Shown piece by piece: positions 1 to 8,024 of a DNA stretch of 64,000 bases. A model generated the notes under the pieces. It was not told the DNA's origin. It did not search any database and was given only the letters and a program-made list of their open reading frames with translations. The stretch comes from an uncultured Lachnospiraceae bacterium (GTDB lineage Bacteria > Bacillota > Clostridia > Lachnospirales > Lachnospiraceae), in the NCBI GenBank assembly GCA_910586615.1, contig CAJUJP010000008.1, positions 44,547 to 108,546 of the forward strand, read 5' to 3'. The position numbers and the translations under genes were made by a program. Position 1 is the stretch's first letter, and each line of letters opens with the position of its first letter.

Positions 1-169
1 GGTGGATTTTATCTATTTCGTACTGATTAATTTCCCCATTTTCAATGTGGCGGATATGTATGTAACAGTTTCCACCGTAGCATTGGTGATCCTTCTGCTG
101 TTTGTATATAATGAAAATGATCTGAATTTCATCAGTTTCAAGCAAAAACGTTATCGGGAGATTAAATAA
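1..169 (+). CDS. lspA: Signal peptidase II (prolipoprotein signal peptidase), C-terminal part
   Basis: This is an open frame entering from the left window edge and ending in TAA at 167-169. The visible 55 residues include FPIFNVADMYVT, the conserved FNxAD region that carries the second catalytic aspartate of the LspA aspartyl protease. A last hydrophobic helix (VALVILLLFVY) and a short basic tail follow. LspA is an inner-membrane enzyme that removes signal peptides from lipidated prolipoproteins. The stop codon shares its last A with the ATG of the next gene (TAATG), indicating translational coupling; lspA next to an rluD-like gene is a common Firmicutes arrangement. The N-terminal half is outside the window. 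Confidence 0.85.
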   Translation, partial: VDFIYFVLINFPIFNVADMYVTVSTVALVILLLFVYNENDLNFISFKQKRYREIK

Positions 170-1077
170 TGGAACCGTTCACCTATCAGATTGGCCTGGG
201 TGAGGATGAGGAACGTCTGGATAAATGGATCAGCGTTGCACTGCCTGCCTTATCCCGTTCTTACATTCAGAAGTGTATCAAGGATGAAAAGGTGTTTGTC
301 AACGACCGGCCTCAAAAAGCAAGTTACCGTCTACGGATCGATGATGAGATCATTTTTTATATTCCTGAGGCCGTAGAACCGGATATAGAAGCCGAGAATA
401 TTCCTCTCGATATTTTGTATGAGGATCAGGATATTCTGATTGTGAACAAACCAAAAGGCATGGTTGTTCATCCCGCCCCCGGTCATTATAGCGGTACGCT
501 GGTTAACGCAGTCATGTATCACTGTAAAGGTCAGCTTTCTGGAATCAATGGCATTATGCGTCCCGGCATCGTGCATCGCATAGACCGGGATACTACCGGT
601 TCTCTGATTGTCTGTAAAAATGACCATGCCCATAATCTGGTTGCCGCACAATTGAAAGAGCACAGCATCAACCGCAGATACCGCGCCATTGTACACGGTG
701 TGCTTTATCAGGAATCAGGAACCATAATGGCGCCTGTCGGCAGGGATCCAAAGGATCGTAAGAAGATGGCAGTCAATGAACAAAATGGTAAATATGCCGT
801 CACACATTACAAAGTTCTGCAGCGTTTTCAGGAATATACTTATATCGAATGTACTCTGGAAACAGGACGGACTCATCAGATCAGAGTCCATATGGCACAT
901 ATCGGGAATCCGCTTCTGGGTGATGAAGTATATTGTCCGTTTAAGTCTGCCTTTCATCTGACCGGCCAGACACTTCATGCAATGGTTATCGGCCTGATTC
1001 ATCCCGCTACGGGGAAATATCTGGAAGTAACGGCTCCTTTGCCGGAATATTTCGAGCATCTTCTGCATATCTTATAA
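169..1077 (+). CDS. rluD: RluA-family 23S rRNA pseudouridine synthase (RluD-like)
   Basis: The protein has 302 residues. An N-terminal S4 RNA-binding domain (about residues 14-75) is followed by the RluA-type catalytic domain. The motif HRIDRDTTG places the catalytic aspartate at D139, and the later ETGRTHQIRVH segment is the second family signature. The enzyme isomerises uridines in RNA; large-subunit rRNA is the usual target of S4-containing members, but exact positions cannot be read from the sequence. The ATG overlaps the lspA stop by one base, so the two genes are probably co-translated. A terminator at 1142-1180 ends the unit. A second RluA paralogue lies at 30879-31889. Confidence 0.93.
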   Translation: MEPFTYQIGLGEDEERLDKWISVALPALSRSYIQKCIKDEKVFVNDRPQKASYRLRIDDEIIFYIPEAVEPDIEAENIPLDILYEDQDILIVNKPKGMVVHPAPGHYSGTLVNAVMYHCKGQLSGINGIMRPGIVHRIDRDTTGSLIVCKNDHAHNLVAAQLKEHSINRRYRAIVHGVLYQESGTIMAPVGRDPKDRKKMAVNEQNGKYAVTHYKVLQRFQEYTYIECTLETGRTHQIRVHMAHIGNPLLGDEVYCPFKSAFHLTGQTLHAMVIGLIHPATGKYLEVTAPLPEYFEHLLHIL

Positions 1078-1141
1078 AATTTTATTTGCATAGATATTCA
1101 CATAGGAATGCAAAAATATGCATAATATTATATTTAACCTA

Positions 1142-1180
1142 TGAAGCATCGCCTCATTCCGGCCCATGCTTCATTTTTTA
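1142..1180 (+). terminator. Rho-independent terminator after lspA-rluD
   Basis: TGAAGCAT at 1142-1149 pairs with ATGCTTCA at 1166-1173, and a run of six T residues follows. It lies 65 bases after the RluD-like stop codon and is oriented for the plus strand. Confidence 0.75.
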
Positions 1181-1270
1181 ATTGATAAATATTGTATTTT
1201 ATATGCAAATGTGTTAAATTTGTATTAGTGCGTTAAAGCATTAATATGACAAAATGCCACAGGGTATTCG

Positions 1271-1294
1271 GTTGAAAAGTCAAAGATTTTCAAC
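1271..1294. repeat. Inverted repeat upstream of the unknown gene at 1373
   Basis: GTTGAAAA at 1271-1278 and TTTTCAAC at 1287-1294 form a perfect 8-base inverted repeat with an 8-base loop. It sits about 80 bases upstream of the unknown gene that precedes cstA. It could be an operator or a leader hairpin; no promoter was confidently placed nearby. Confidence 0.35.
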
Positions 1295-1372
1295 TTTCTG
1301 TTTAAGCAATCATGCGAATTTCTCATCGTATGTCATGGCTGCAGGCTGCACTGGCGTGGAGGATTGGATTGT

Positions 1373-1966
1373 ATGAAAACCGCTGATTATCTCGATCAAC
1401 TGTTACGAAAGTACTCAGGTACATTCGATATCAGTCAGCCATATGTCATTCGTGGTAAAGAGTACCCTGCATACGGATATTTTTTTTCGCATATTGAAAA
1501 ATATATCCTGGTAAGAGAAGCCAATATGTGGTCTACCGACAGTTATGAGCATATTCTGTTTATAGAAACAAGGGAAGTGGATCAGGCTTTGATCGAGGAA
1601 GCGTATTCCATCATCAAAGAGTATATGGAGCCTGTGCTGGTCCGCAAAGGCGCAGAGCTTCCGCCAGCAGGACATATGTACAGCTACCTGACAATCGGCC
1701 TGATTGCGGAACAGCCTTTGACCCCACAGATGCGTAAAGCCATCAGACATTTTAAATATGAAAAAGGGTATCGCTTTAATATACGTGGTTTCTCACAGGC
1801 TCATATCGTATGCGCCACGATGGCTGACGAACAAGTCTGTACCAATTACACCGGACGTAAAGCAGCGAAGCTTTATAAAGACAACTTTCGGGATGTCAAA
1901 GAGGGCAAACCCGGATTCCGCCGGATCATGGAAGAACAGCAGGCGGAATGTTCAGGAAGGGCATGA
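1373..1966 (+). CDS. Conserved protein of unknown function upstream of cstA
   Basis: The product has 197 residues. I do not recognise a named family. It is soluble, rich in aromatic residues (repeated Y/F near IEKYILVREANMW and FKYEKGYRFNIRGF) and has no signal peptide or membrane segment. The C-terminal third is basic (TNYTGRKAAKLYKDNF). The ATG at 1373 is chosen because TGGAGGA at 1357-1363 lies nine bases before it; an in-frame TTG at 1364 lies inside that site. It precedes cstA on the same strand by 170 bases, so a link with CstA function or control is possible but is only inferred from position. Confidence 0.75.
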   Translation: MKTADYLDQLLRKYSGTFDISQPYVIRGKEYPAYGYFFSHIEKYILVREANMWSTDSYEHILFIETREVDQALIEEAYSIIKEYMEPVLVRKGAELPPAGHMYSYLTIGLIAEQPLTPQMRKAIRHFKYEKGYRFNIRGFSQAHIVCATMADEQVCTNYTGRKAAKLYKDNFRDVKEGKPGFRRIMEEQQAECSGRA

Positions 1967-2136
1967 TGCTTATAGAATAGAGCAATCTATTTCATATAAG
2001 GCCGGCAGAGTCTTCTGTAAATACGAATTTGTGCCAGATAAAAGTCTCAAATCCGGGCTCTTAATCGGACAGGATATTCAAGGATTTACAGATGCTGTGC
2101 CACAACAAGAGAATACATTAAATAGGAGGGATTCGT
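1967..2136 (+). promoter_or_regulatory. Leader region of cstA with a long-range inverted repeat
   Basis: There are 170 non-coding bases between the unknown gene and cstA. TCTGTAAAT at 2014-2022 can pair with ATTTACAGA at 2084-2092, enclosing about 60 bases. The strong ribosome site AGGAGGG at 2124-2130 serves the GTG start at 2137. No obvious terminator is present, so the two genes may be co-transcribed with a structured leader in between. No known riboswitch motif was recognised. Confidence 0.3.
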
Positions 2137-3789
2137 GTGAACTCAGTAGTACTAATTCTTTTGGCTATCGTTATCTTTGTCGCAGCATATCTTACATACG
2201 GCAGATACTTAGCCAAGGCATGGGGAATTGACCCCAGCCGTAAGACACCGGCTCACGAGTTAGAGGACGGTGTTGATTATTGCCCTGCCAAAACTCCGGT
2301 TCTGATGGGACATCATTTTTCATCCATTGCCGGAGCAGGCCCGATCAACGGACCGATTCAGGCAGCATTCTTCGGATGGCTTCCGTGCTTTTTATGGATC
2401 GTGATCGGCGGTATCTTCTTCGGAGCCGTTCAGGATTTCGGTTCCATCTTCGTATCGATCCGTCATGAGGGTAAATCCCTGGGCGAAGTGATCGAAGAGA
2501 ACATTGGCCATAAGAGCAGAGTGCTTTTCACTGTATTTGCATGGCTGGTATTGCTTCTCGTTATCGCAGCATTTGCGGATATCGTTGCAAACTCCTTTAC
2601 GGGAAGTGATGCAAATGGCTCTGTTGCAACGGCTTCTATGTTGTTTATTCCGCTGGCTATTGCATTCGGTTTCTTTGTGTACAGAAAGAATGCTCCTATG
2701 GTGGTAGCATCTGTAATCGGTGTGATCCTGCTTGCAGCATGTGTAGCGATCGGTCTTGCATTCCCCATTGTTCTTCCTAAGAACTTCTGGCTGGGATTTG
2801 TATTTATTTATATTATGATCGCATCCGTGACACCGGTATGGATCCTGTTACAGCCCAGAGATTATCTGAGCTCTTTCCTGCTTTACTTTATGATGATTGC
2901 TGCAATCATCGGTATCTTTGCAGCCCATCCCACAGTAGAGATTCCGGCATTTATCGGATTCCATGTGGGAAACAGCTATTTGTTCCCGACGCTGTTCATT
3001 ACCATTGCCTGCGGTGCGATTTCCGGTTTCCATTCTCTGATCGGTTCCGGTACTACCTCCAAGCAGCTGGATAATGAAAAAGATGCGCTGATGGTAGGAT
3101 ATGGTTCCATGCTGATCGAATGTGTGCTGGCTGTGATTTCTCTGATCGCAGTTGCAACATTGACAACAGACGGTTTGTTTGCAGATGCCGGCTATGGCTC
3201 ACCAACGGTTGTATTTGCGGCAGCTATTTCCGGATTCTTTGAGACCATAGGTTTCCCTGAGGGTGCGGTAAATGCTACCTATACCATTATTTCTCTGGCA
3301 GTTTCCTGTTTCTGTCTGACATCACTTGATACCGGTACGAGACTTGGCCGTTTTATGTTCCAGGAGCTGTTTGCAGGCACGGAGACAGGCAAGAAACTGA
3401 AACTGGACAATATGTATGTGGCTACGATCATCACCGCGATCTGTGGTTTTGCACTTTGTCTGGCAGGTTATCAGAAAGTATGGCCGCTGTTCGGTGCATG
3501 TAACCAATTGGTTGCCGTACCCGCATTCCTGGCAGTAGGTACATACTTAAAGAAACATGGCAGAAACAACAAGATGCTCCATATACCGATCATCTTCATG
3601 TCCTGTGCAACACTTGTTTCCCTGTTCTTCTCCTTTAAGAACAACCTTGTTGCATTGATGGGCGGCGGACTGGATGGGACAGCAGTATTTACCAATGTAC
3701 TGCAGGATGTTATCATAGTACCGATCGTAATTCTGGCAGTCATTCTTTTGATTGACGGCGGTAAGGTACTGTGGGGCAAAAAAGCTTGA
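2137..3789 (+). CDS. cstA: CstA-family carbon starvation / pyruvate or peptide transporter
   Basis: This 550-residue, very hydrophobic polytopic membrane protein begins with a GTG start seven bases after AGGAGGG. The CstA signature is clear: an N-terminal helix, then YGRYLAKAWGIDP, VDYCPAKTPVLMGHHFSSIAGAGPI and a series of some 14-16 predicted helices, ending in a short charged tail. It matches the shorter Firmicutes form of the family. CstA proteins import pyruvate or small peptides under carbon limitation; which substrate applies here cannot be decided from sequence. A terminator at 3939-3994 ends the transcript. No LytS/LytT-type two-component system is adjacent. Confidence 0.93.
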   Translation: MNSVVLILLAIVIFVAAYLTYGRYLAKAWGIDPSRKTPAHELEDGVDYCPAKTPVLMGHHFSSIAGAGPINGPIQAAFFGWLPCFLWIVIGGIFFGAVQDFGSIFVSIRHEGKSLGEVIEENIGHKSRVLFTVFAWLVLLLVIAAFADIVANSFTGSDANGSVATASMLFIPLAIAFGFFVYRKNAPMVVASVIGVILLAACVAIGLAFPIVLPKNFWLGFVFIYIMIASVTPVWILLQPRDYLSSFLLYFMMIAAIIGIFAAHPTVEIPAFIGFHVGNSYLFPTLFITIACGAISGFHSLIGSGTTSKQLDNEKDALMVGYGSMLIECVLAVISLIAVATLTTDGLFADAGYGSPTVVFAAAISGFFETIGFPEGAVNATYTIISLAVSCFCLTSLDTGTRLGRFMFQELFAGTETGKKLKLDNMYVATIITAICGFALCLAGYQKVWPLFGACNQLVAVPAFLAVGTYLKKHGRNNKMLHIPIIFMSCATLVSLFFSFKNNLVALMGGGLDGTAVFTNVLQDVIIVPIVILAVILLIDGGKVLWGKKA

Positions 3790-3938
3790 TGCGGCATGTA
3801 TACAGCAGCATATAAGAATGTCCTGAACAGTAAATCCGGGATAGGTACATCAGATTACTATGTAATACTAAATATTACCATGTAATAATGTAAATATTTT
3901 AAAGAAATTATTTTGAAATATATAAGGAAAATATAAAG

Positions 3939-3994
3939 AAAAAAGCTGCTGATCTTTGAACTGATCTTTGAAGATGTGCAGCTTTTTCTTTTAT
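3939..3994 (+). terminator. Rho-independent terminator after cstA
   Basis: AAAAAGCTGC near 3939-3949 pairs with GCAGCTTTTT near 3978-3986, with further pairing inside the stem (ATCTT/AAGAT), followed by a T-rich stretch. It lies 150 bases downstream of cstA. The rest of 3790-4141 is AT-rich and holds this terminator and the promoter at 4059-4087. Confidence 0.7.
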
Positions 3995-4058
3995 AAAGGC
4001 AAATGTAGATACAATTCATGGCATTTTATGTATTTTGTATAATATATATACAAATCAT

Positions 4059-4087
4059 TTGCTTTCTGCATAAAAAATGTATATAAT
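4059..4087 (+). promoter_or_regulatory. Sigma-A type promoter for the cytidylate-kinase-like gene
   Basis: TTGCTT at 4059-4064 and a perfect TATAAT at 4082-4087 are separated by 17 bases. The predicted start lies about 48 bases before the ATG at 4142. Confidence 0.6.
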
Positions 4088-4141
4088 ATACATATACTTA
4101 TAATTTTTAAAGTAAATTGACAGCAGAAAGGATGATGCTTT

Positions 4142-4768
4142 ATGAATACTATTATTACAATCGGACGTCAATTTGGTTCCGGCGGACGGGAAATCGGAAA
4201 GAAAGTCGCAGAATATTTCGGAATCAAGTTTTATGATAAGGATCTTTTGACACGGGCAGCAAAGGAGAGCGGCTTCTGTGAAGAGATGATACAGACACAT
4301 GATGAGCGTCCTACAAATTCTTTTCTTTATAACCTGGTAATGGACACATATTCGTTCGGGTATAATTCTTCGTCCTTTGTAGATATGCCGATCAGTCATA
4401 AGGTATTTCTTGCACAGTTTGATACGATCAAGAAGATTGCTTTCGAAGGTCCTTGTGTTATAGTCGGACGTTGTGCAGATTATGCTCTGCATGACTATCA
4501 GAACTGCCTGCATCTTTTCATTCATGCAGACCAGAAGAGCAAAGTAAAGCGTATTATGGAGCGTTATCAGGATGTAACATCTGAACAGAAGGCTATTGAT
4601 ATGATGAATAAGAAGGATAAATCGCGTCAGAGCTACTATAATTATTATTCTTCCAAGAAATGGGGACGTTCCGACAGCTATGATCTGTCCATCAACAGCG
4701 GCGTTCTCGGTATTGACGGTTCGGTGAAACTGATTGCACAGTTTGTAGAAGATTTCGAAACCCGCTAG
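4142..4768 (+). CDS. Cytidylate kinase-like family protein
   Basis: The protein has 208 residues. The N-terminal TIGRQFGSGGREIGKKVAE is a P-loop variant (GSGGREIG) typical of the cytidylate-kinase-like family (Pfam Cytidylate_kin2), followed by FYDKDLLTRAAKESG. A central IVGRCADYAL segment and the lid-like region around RIMERYQ are also typical. Members are predicted nucleoside monophosphate kinases, but the real substrate of this divergent family is not established. The gene appears monocistronic, with its own promoter at 4059-4087 and a terminator at 4931-4970. Confidence 0.85.
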   Translation: MNTIITIGRQFGSGGREIGKKVAEYFGIKFYDKDLLTRAAKESGFCEEMIQTHDERPTNSFLYNLVMDTYSFGYNSSSFVDMPISHKVFLAQFDTIKKIAFEGPCVIVGRCADYALHDYQNCLHLFIHADQKSKVKRIMERYQDVTSEQKAIDMMNKKDKSRQSYYNYYSSKKWGRSDSYDLSINSGVLGIDGSVKLIAQFVEDFETR

Positions 4769-4930
4769 GCCGTTAAATTTTGAAATTTACTGTGTAAGCC
4801 TCAAAGCCATGACTATAGTTTTTGTAACTATAGTTGTTGTAGATACGTTGTTGTAGATACACTTTTATCATTTTTAAGGATATAGAATTTGAGGATATAC
4901 AGGACATAATTGATAAATCTATAATATGTT

Positions 4931-4970
4931 AAAACTGCCAAAAGCTGTTTGTGCTCTTGGCAGTTTTATT
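4931..4970. terminator. Rho-independent terminator, possibly bidirectional
   Basis: AAAACTGCCAA at 4931-4941 pairs with TTGGCAGTTTT in 4958-4968, with extra pairing AAGC/GCTC at the top. T-rich sequence follows on the plus strand. It ends the transcript of the cytidylate-kinase-like gene and could also stop minus-strand transcription from the small gene at 5134-5508. Together with the repeat at 4977-5013 and the inverted repeat at 5097-5140, it is what I can recognise in the gap 4769-5133. Confidence 0.7.
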
Positions 4971-4976
4971 TAGATT

Positions 4977-5013
4977 ACAATAAGCTTGCCCGCGGAGCGT
5001 GGCAGCGTTTGTT
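4977..5013 (+). repeat. Dispersed 37-base repeat, copy A
   Basis: This copy matches the reverse complement of 55821-55857 at about 33 of 37 positions, with the first ten bases (ACAATAAGCT) and the last 19 (GAGCGTGGCAGCGTTTGTT) identical. Both copies start just after a transcription terminator and run in the direction of the terminated transcript. No coding function is apparent. Confidence 0.7.
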
Positions 5014-5096
5014 AATAGCAACCGGACGCCCATGTTCGCAAGTTCGGTATACCTGAAGGTCAGTATTTGTGCTGACATTGGTACCTTTTCCTTCAG

Positions 5097-5140
5097 CATA
5101 TAACTATGCGCAAAACACAAGTTTAACGAATAGTTATATG
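5097..5140. repeat. Long inverted repeat at the 3' end of the small minus-strand gene
   Basis: CATATAACTAT at 5097-5107 and ATAGTTATATG at 5130-5140 are a perfect 11-base inverted repeat with a 22-base spacer. The right arm overlaps the stop codon of the gene at 5134-5508. There is no T-run on either side, so it is not a canonical terminator. The adjacent 5060-5085 stretch can form another small hairpin (GTCAG/CTGAC). Confidence 0.55.
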
Positions 5141-5508
5141 TTATCCGGCATATTACCGCTTATAAAATCATTTGAATTTTCACTCAGGTGCTGGTCGGTA
5201 TTTTTGTTGATATTTTGACCTTTTGCAACATCCAGATATGTGATCAATTCTTCCAGTTCCGCATCTGTACAACGTTGTCCTGTACATCTTGATCTTGAAA
5301 ACAACCAGTCTGACCGCATTCCGGTATGATCCTTTTCACGGATTGCTTCCCGAATTTCTTCCAGAGTATATCCGGAATCAAAAATTAATTCCCTGTACCA
5401 TTCGTAATTCTCGTGTACATAACTGTGTGCTATGATAAAGACTCCCAGATGTGTTTTCGCAAGATATTTTCCTATACGACATGCACTATTGGATAACCAG
5501 ATCTTCAT
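5134..5508 (-). CDS. Small protein of unknown function
   Basis: The product has 124 residues and I recognise no family. GGAGGG lies eight bases upstream of the ATG, which supports real translation. The N-terminal half is a mixed helix-rich segment (CRIGKYLAKTHLGVFIIAHSY) with two cysteines near SRCTGQRC in the middle. The C-terminal 35 residues are polar and probably disordered. No signal peptide is evident. The gene stands alone, with a possible promoter at 5699-5728, nearly 200 bases upstream. Confidence 0.6.
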   Translation of the reverse strand: MKIWLSNSACRIGKYLAKTHLGVFIIAHSYVHENYEWYRELIFDSGYTLEEIREAIREKDHTGMRSDWLFSRSRCTGQRCTDAELEELITYLDVAKGQNINKNTDQHLSENSNDFISGNMPDNI

Positions 5509-5996
5509 TGCTCTTTTCCCTCCATTTTCCGTAAGCTCCAGAGCCGCGGTATAATTTCAAACAAGCCACAAATACCATAGTTGTAGTTGCCAAGAATATA
5601 GCAGCTTAAAAAACTTACTTTGAAATGTTTGTTCATGATAGCGGCTATATACTCAAAAAAGCCGGTACATAACAAAACATCATACTAATGTTATAATTAT
5701 TATACCACAAAATGAACATTTTATGCAATTATAACTACGCTATCCGAACAACAAAACGTTGTAAGTTATCGCGCAATGCATTCCTGCCTATACAAATAAG
5801 GAGCGTTGAAGCTTATTATTTACAGAAAATAGAGTTTCTATATCTTTTCTTTCTCAGACCGGAAGAATACCGTTTTTTGGTATTCTTCCAGAAATGATTT
5901 TAAGGGGTAAAGTTATGCCTGTATAAGAATCTGGTCGTAGCCTCATACGTCTGTATCCTGTGAGATAAAAAGTATCATAAATACAAGCTGGCAGAA
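5509..5996. other. Intergenic region, mostly AT-rich, with one strong hairpin
   Basis: No gene is supported in this 488-base stretch. It holds a perfect 11-base inverted repeat, GGAAGAATACC at 5861-5871 and GGTATTCTTCC at 5879-5889, without a T-run, and the putative minus-strand promoter at 5699-5728. A plus-strand 61-codon frame at 5712-5897 has no ribosome site and is probably chance. Confidence 0.5.
5699..5728 (-). promoter_or_regulatory. Putative sigma-A promoter for the small gene at 5134-5508
   Basis: Reading the minus strand, TTGCAT (5728-5723) and TATAAT (5704-5699) are 18 bases apart. This implies a leader of nearly 190 bases before the ATG at 5508. Confidence 0.4.
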
Positions 5997-6449
5997 CTAT
6001 GAACAGATTTCCGCAGAATCAAGCCAGACTGTAAAAGGACCGTCATTTACAAGCGAAACCTTCATGTCAGCACCAAATGATCCATGTTCTACCCGTGCAC
6101 CCGTCTCTTTACATTTTTCGATAATATATTCATATAGTTCCCGGGAAGGTTCAGGTTTTCCGGCGGCAATAAAGGACGGCCTGTTTCCGTGTCTGCAGTC
6201 TGCATATAATGTGAATTGTGAAACAATTAACAATTCACCACCGACGGAAGTCAGATTTAAATTTGTCTTCCCGTTTTCATCACTGAAAATACGCAGGTTT
6301 ATCAGCTTATGAATCATCTTGTCGGCAATTTCTTTTGTATCACTGTCGGCAATACCGACAAAAACACAGAAACCCTCTTTAATAGCACCTACCGTATTTT
6401 CTTCTATTACTACATCAGCGCTGCTTACTCTTTGAATCAGAAACCTCAT
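5997..6449 (-). CDS. dtd: D-aminoacyl-tRNA deacylase
   Basis: With the start at MRFLIQRVSSADV (position 6449) the protein has 150 residues, the normal DTD length; an upstream in-frame start would add 25 Lys/Arg-rich residues read from the end of the neighbouring gene and is rejected. The family motifs LLIVSQFTLYADCRHGNRPSF and NDGPFTVWLDS are present; the first carries the SQFTL active-site region and the second the Gly-Pro motif region. The enzyme hydrolyses D-amino acids, and glycine from tRNA-Ala, from mischarged tRNAs. The gene overlaps the 3' end of the permease gene by 35 bases, so the two are transcribed together. Confidence 0.93.
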   Translation of the reverse strand: MRFLIQRVSSADVVIEENTVGAIKEGFCVFVGIADSDTKEIADKMIHKLINLRIFSDENGKTNLNLTSVGGELLIVSQFTLYADCRHGNRPSFIAAGKPEPSRELYEYIIEKCKETGARVEHGSFGADMKVSLVNDGPFTVWLDSAEICS

Positions 6450-7731
6450 GATCACTGTTCTCTTCTTTCTTCTTTTTTTTCTTGACAGGCGGAACGTATT
6501 CTGTAAATGTTCTGGATTCTTCAATCTGTCCCACTGTCATATAAGGCTGTACATCTGTGGGAAGATTCTTTTTGCTGAGTGATCGGTTTACCATTGCTTT
6601 GACACCGGCATAGAATACGGCAAAGATCGGAACACCCACAACCATTCCCAGAACGCCGAACAGCCCGCCGAATATTGTGATCGAAAAAATAACCCAGAAG
6701 CCTGAAAGTCCTGTAGAATCACCCAGAATCTTAGGCCCAAGAATATTTCCGTCAAACTGCTGTATGAAAAGAATCAAAATAACAAAATATAGGGCCTGCA
6801 TAGGATCCACCATCAAAACAAGCAGTGCGCTGGGAATGCCGCCGATCCAGGGTCCAAAAAAGGGAATAACATTCGTCACGCCGACGATCACGCTGACCAG
6901 AATGGCATATGGCGTTCCGATAATACTTGTACATGCAAAGCAAATGATTCCTATAATAATGGAATCAACGATCTTGCCTCCGATAAATCCGATAAAGGTA
7001 CTGTGGATAAAACGAAAGTTTGAGATCACCTCATTTCCCGTCTTCCTGTCAAATAACGCATAGACCACTTTTTTCGCCTGTCCGGCAAAAGTCTCTTTGC
7101 TTCCGATTACATATATGGAAATGATAAATCCGATGATAAAATTCCACAGTGCACGGAAAATCCCAATTACGCTCAAAGACAGTGTCTTGATCAGGTCATT
7201 AATATGCGGAAGCAGATTCGTATTAAAATAATCCAGAATCTTGGACGAATACTGGGAAATCATACCATTGACGGCTTCTTCCAGTTCAGGGTTGTTTTTC
7301 ATAAGCCCCAGTGCCCAGTTACTGAGATTATTCACATAGACCGGGAACTGGAAGATGATGCTCTGGATGCTGCGGATCACCTCCGGAATGATCAGTCCGA
7401 AAAACTCATAAAGCACGATCAGGATCAGCACTACAGTTACAAGAATGGAGATTCCACGCATTCTTCGTTTGCTCTTAGGTGTCTCCGGAATCTTAGCCTT
7501 CACATAGATTGGCTTAATGATACATTTCTCAATTTTATTAAGTATGGGTGTCATCAAATAAGCCAGTACAAATCCGTCAATGATCGGCATTGCGATACTG
7601 ATAAATGTACGGATTCCATTGGACAGGCTGGATCTGTGGAACAAAATATAATAGAACAGAATACTTGCAACAATTACGAGAAATGCTGTAAGTCCCCAGC
7701 AAAAATATTTCTTGTCAAACTTGAATTTCAT
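6415..7731 (-). CDS. AI-2E family transporter (PF01594-type membrane protein)
   Basis: This membrane protein of 438 residues has an N-terminal pair of helices, a hydrophilic middle and a C-terminal cluster of helices containing the family segment GGIPSALLVLMVDPMQ and a conserved glycine-rich FGGLFGVLGMVVGVP. The start at 7731 follows GGGGGC by seven bases; an ATG 21 bases further upstream has no ribosome site. The C-terminal tail is very basic (PPVKKKKKKEE). Despite the family name, members include autoinducer-2 exporters and Na+/H+ antiporters, and the substrate here is unknown. It shares a transcript with dtd. Confidence 0.88.
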   Translation of the reverse strand: MKFKFDKKYFCWGLTAFLVIVASILFYYILFHRSSLSNGIRTFISIAMPIIDGFVLAYLMTPILNKIEKCIIKPIYVKAKIPETPKSKRRMRGISILVTVVLILIVLYEFFGLIIPEVIRSIQSIIFQFPVYVNNLSNWALGLMKNNPELEEAVNGMISQYSSKILDYFNTNLLPHINDLIKTLSLSVIGIFRALWNFIIGFIISIYVIGSKETFAGQAKKVVYALFDRKTGNEVISNFRFIHSTFIGFIGGKIVDSIIIGIICFACTSIIGTPYAILVSVIVGVTNVIPFFGPWIGGIPSALLVLMVDPMQALYFVILILFIQQFDGNILGPKILGDSTGLSGFWVIFSITIFGGLFGVLGMVVGVPIFAVFYAGVKAMVNRSLSKKNLPTDVQPYMTVGQIEESRTFTEYVPPVKKKKKKEENSDHEVSDSKSKQR

Positions 7732-7974
7732 GTGAACTGCCCCCGCTATCATATCTTTACATTTCGCATTTACTACTGCTCTGTCTGTACAGCAATGAAA
7801 CCTGTTACAGCAGCACAGTCAATCTGCCGCCGTATATTTCCACATCTGTATCAATTTGGCAAAAAGTATACACGATAAGTTTAGTATACCATTTTTTTCA
7901 TAAAGTGTATTGCTAATTTTTCATAAAGAATATGAAAAAAACAGAAAAATAATGCTGTAACGTCAAATCTCCTG

Positions 7975-7980
7975 TATAAT
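7975..7980 (+). promoter_or_regulatory. Candidate -10 box for ttcA-xer
   Basis: A perfect TATAAT lies 45 bases before the ttcA start. No good -35 hexamer was found at the usual spacing, so only the -10 is proposed. Confidence 0.35.
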
Positions 7981-8024
7981 AATAAGGAATGTCCGAAACG
8001 GGCCGGATGAAAGGAACCAGAAGC

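Noticed and set aside
4929..5120. A 63-codon minus-strand open frame
   Set aside because: It begins with TTG without a ribosome site and runs across the repeat and the terminator.
7204..7878. A 224-codon plus-strand open frame
   Set aside because: It is antisense to the AI-2E-type permease gene, without a start signal.
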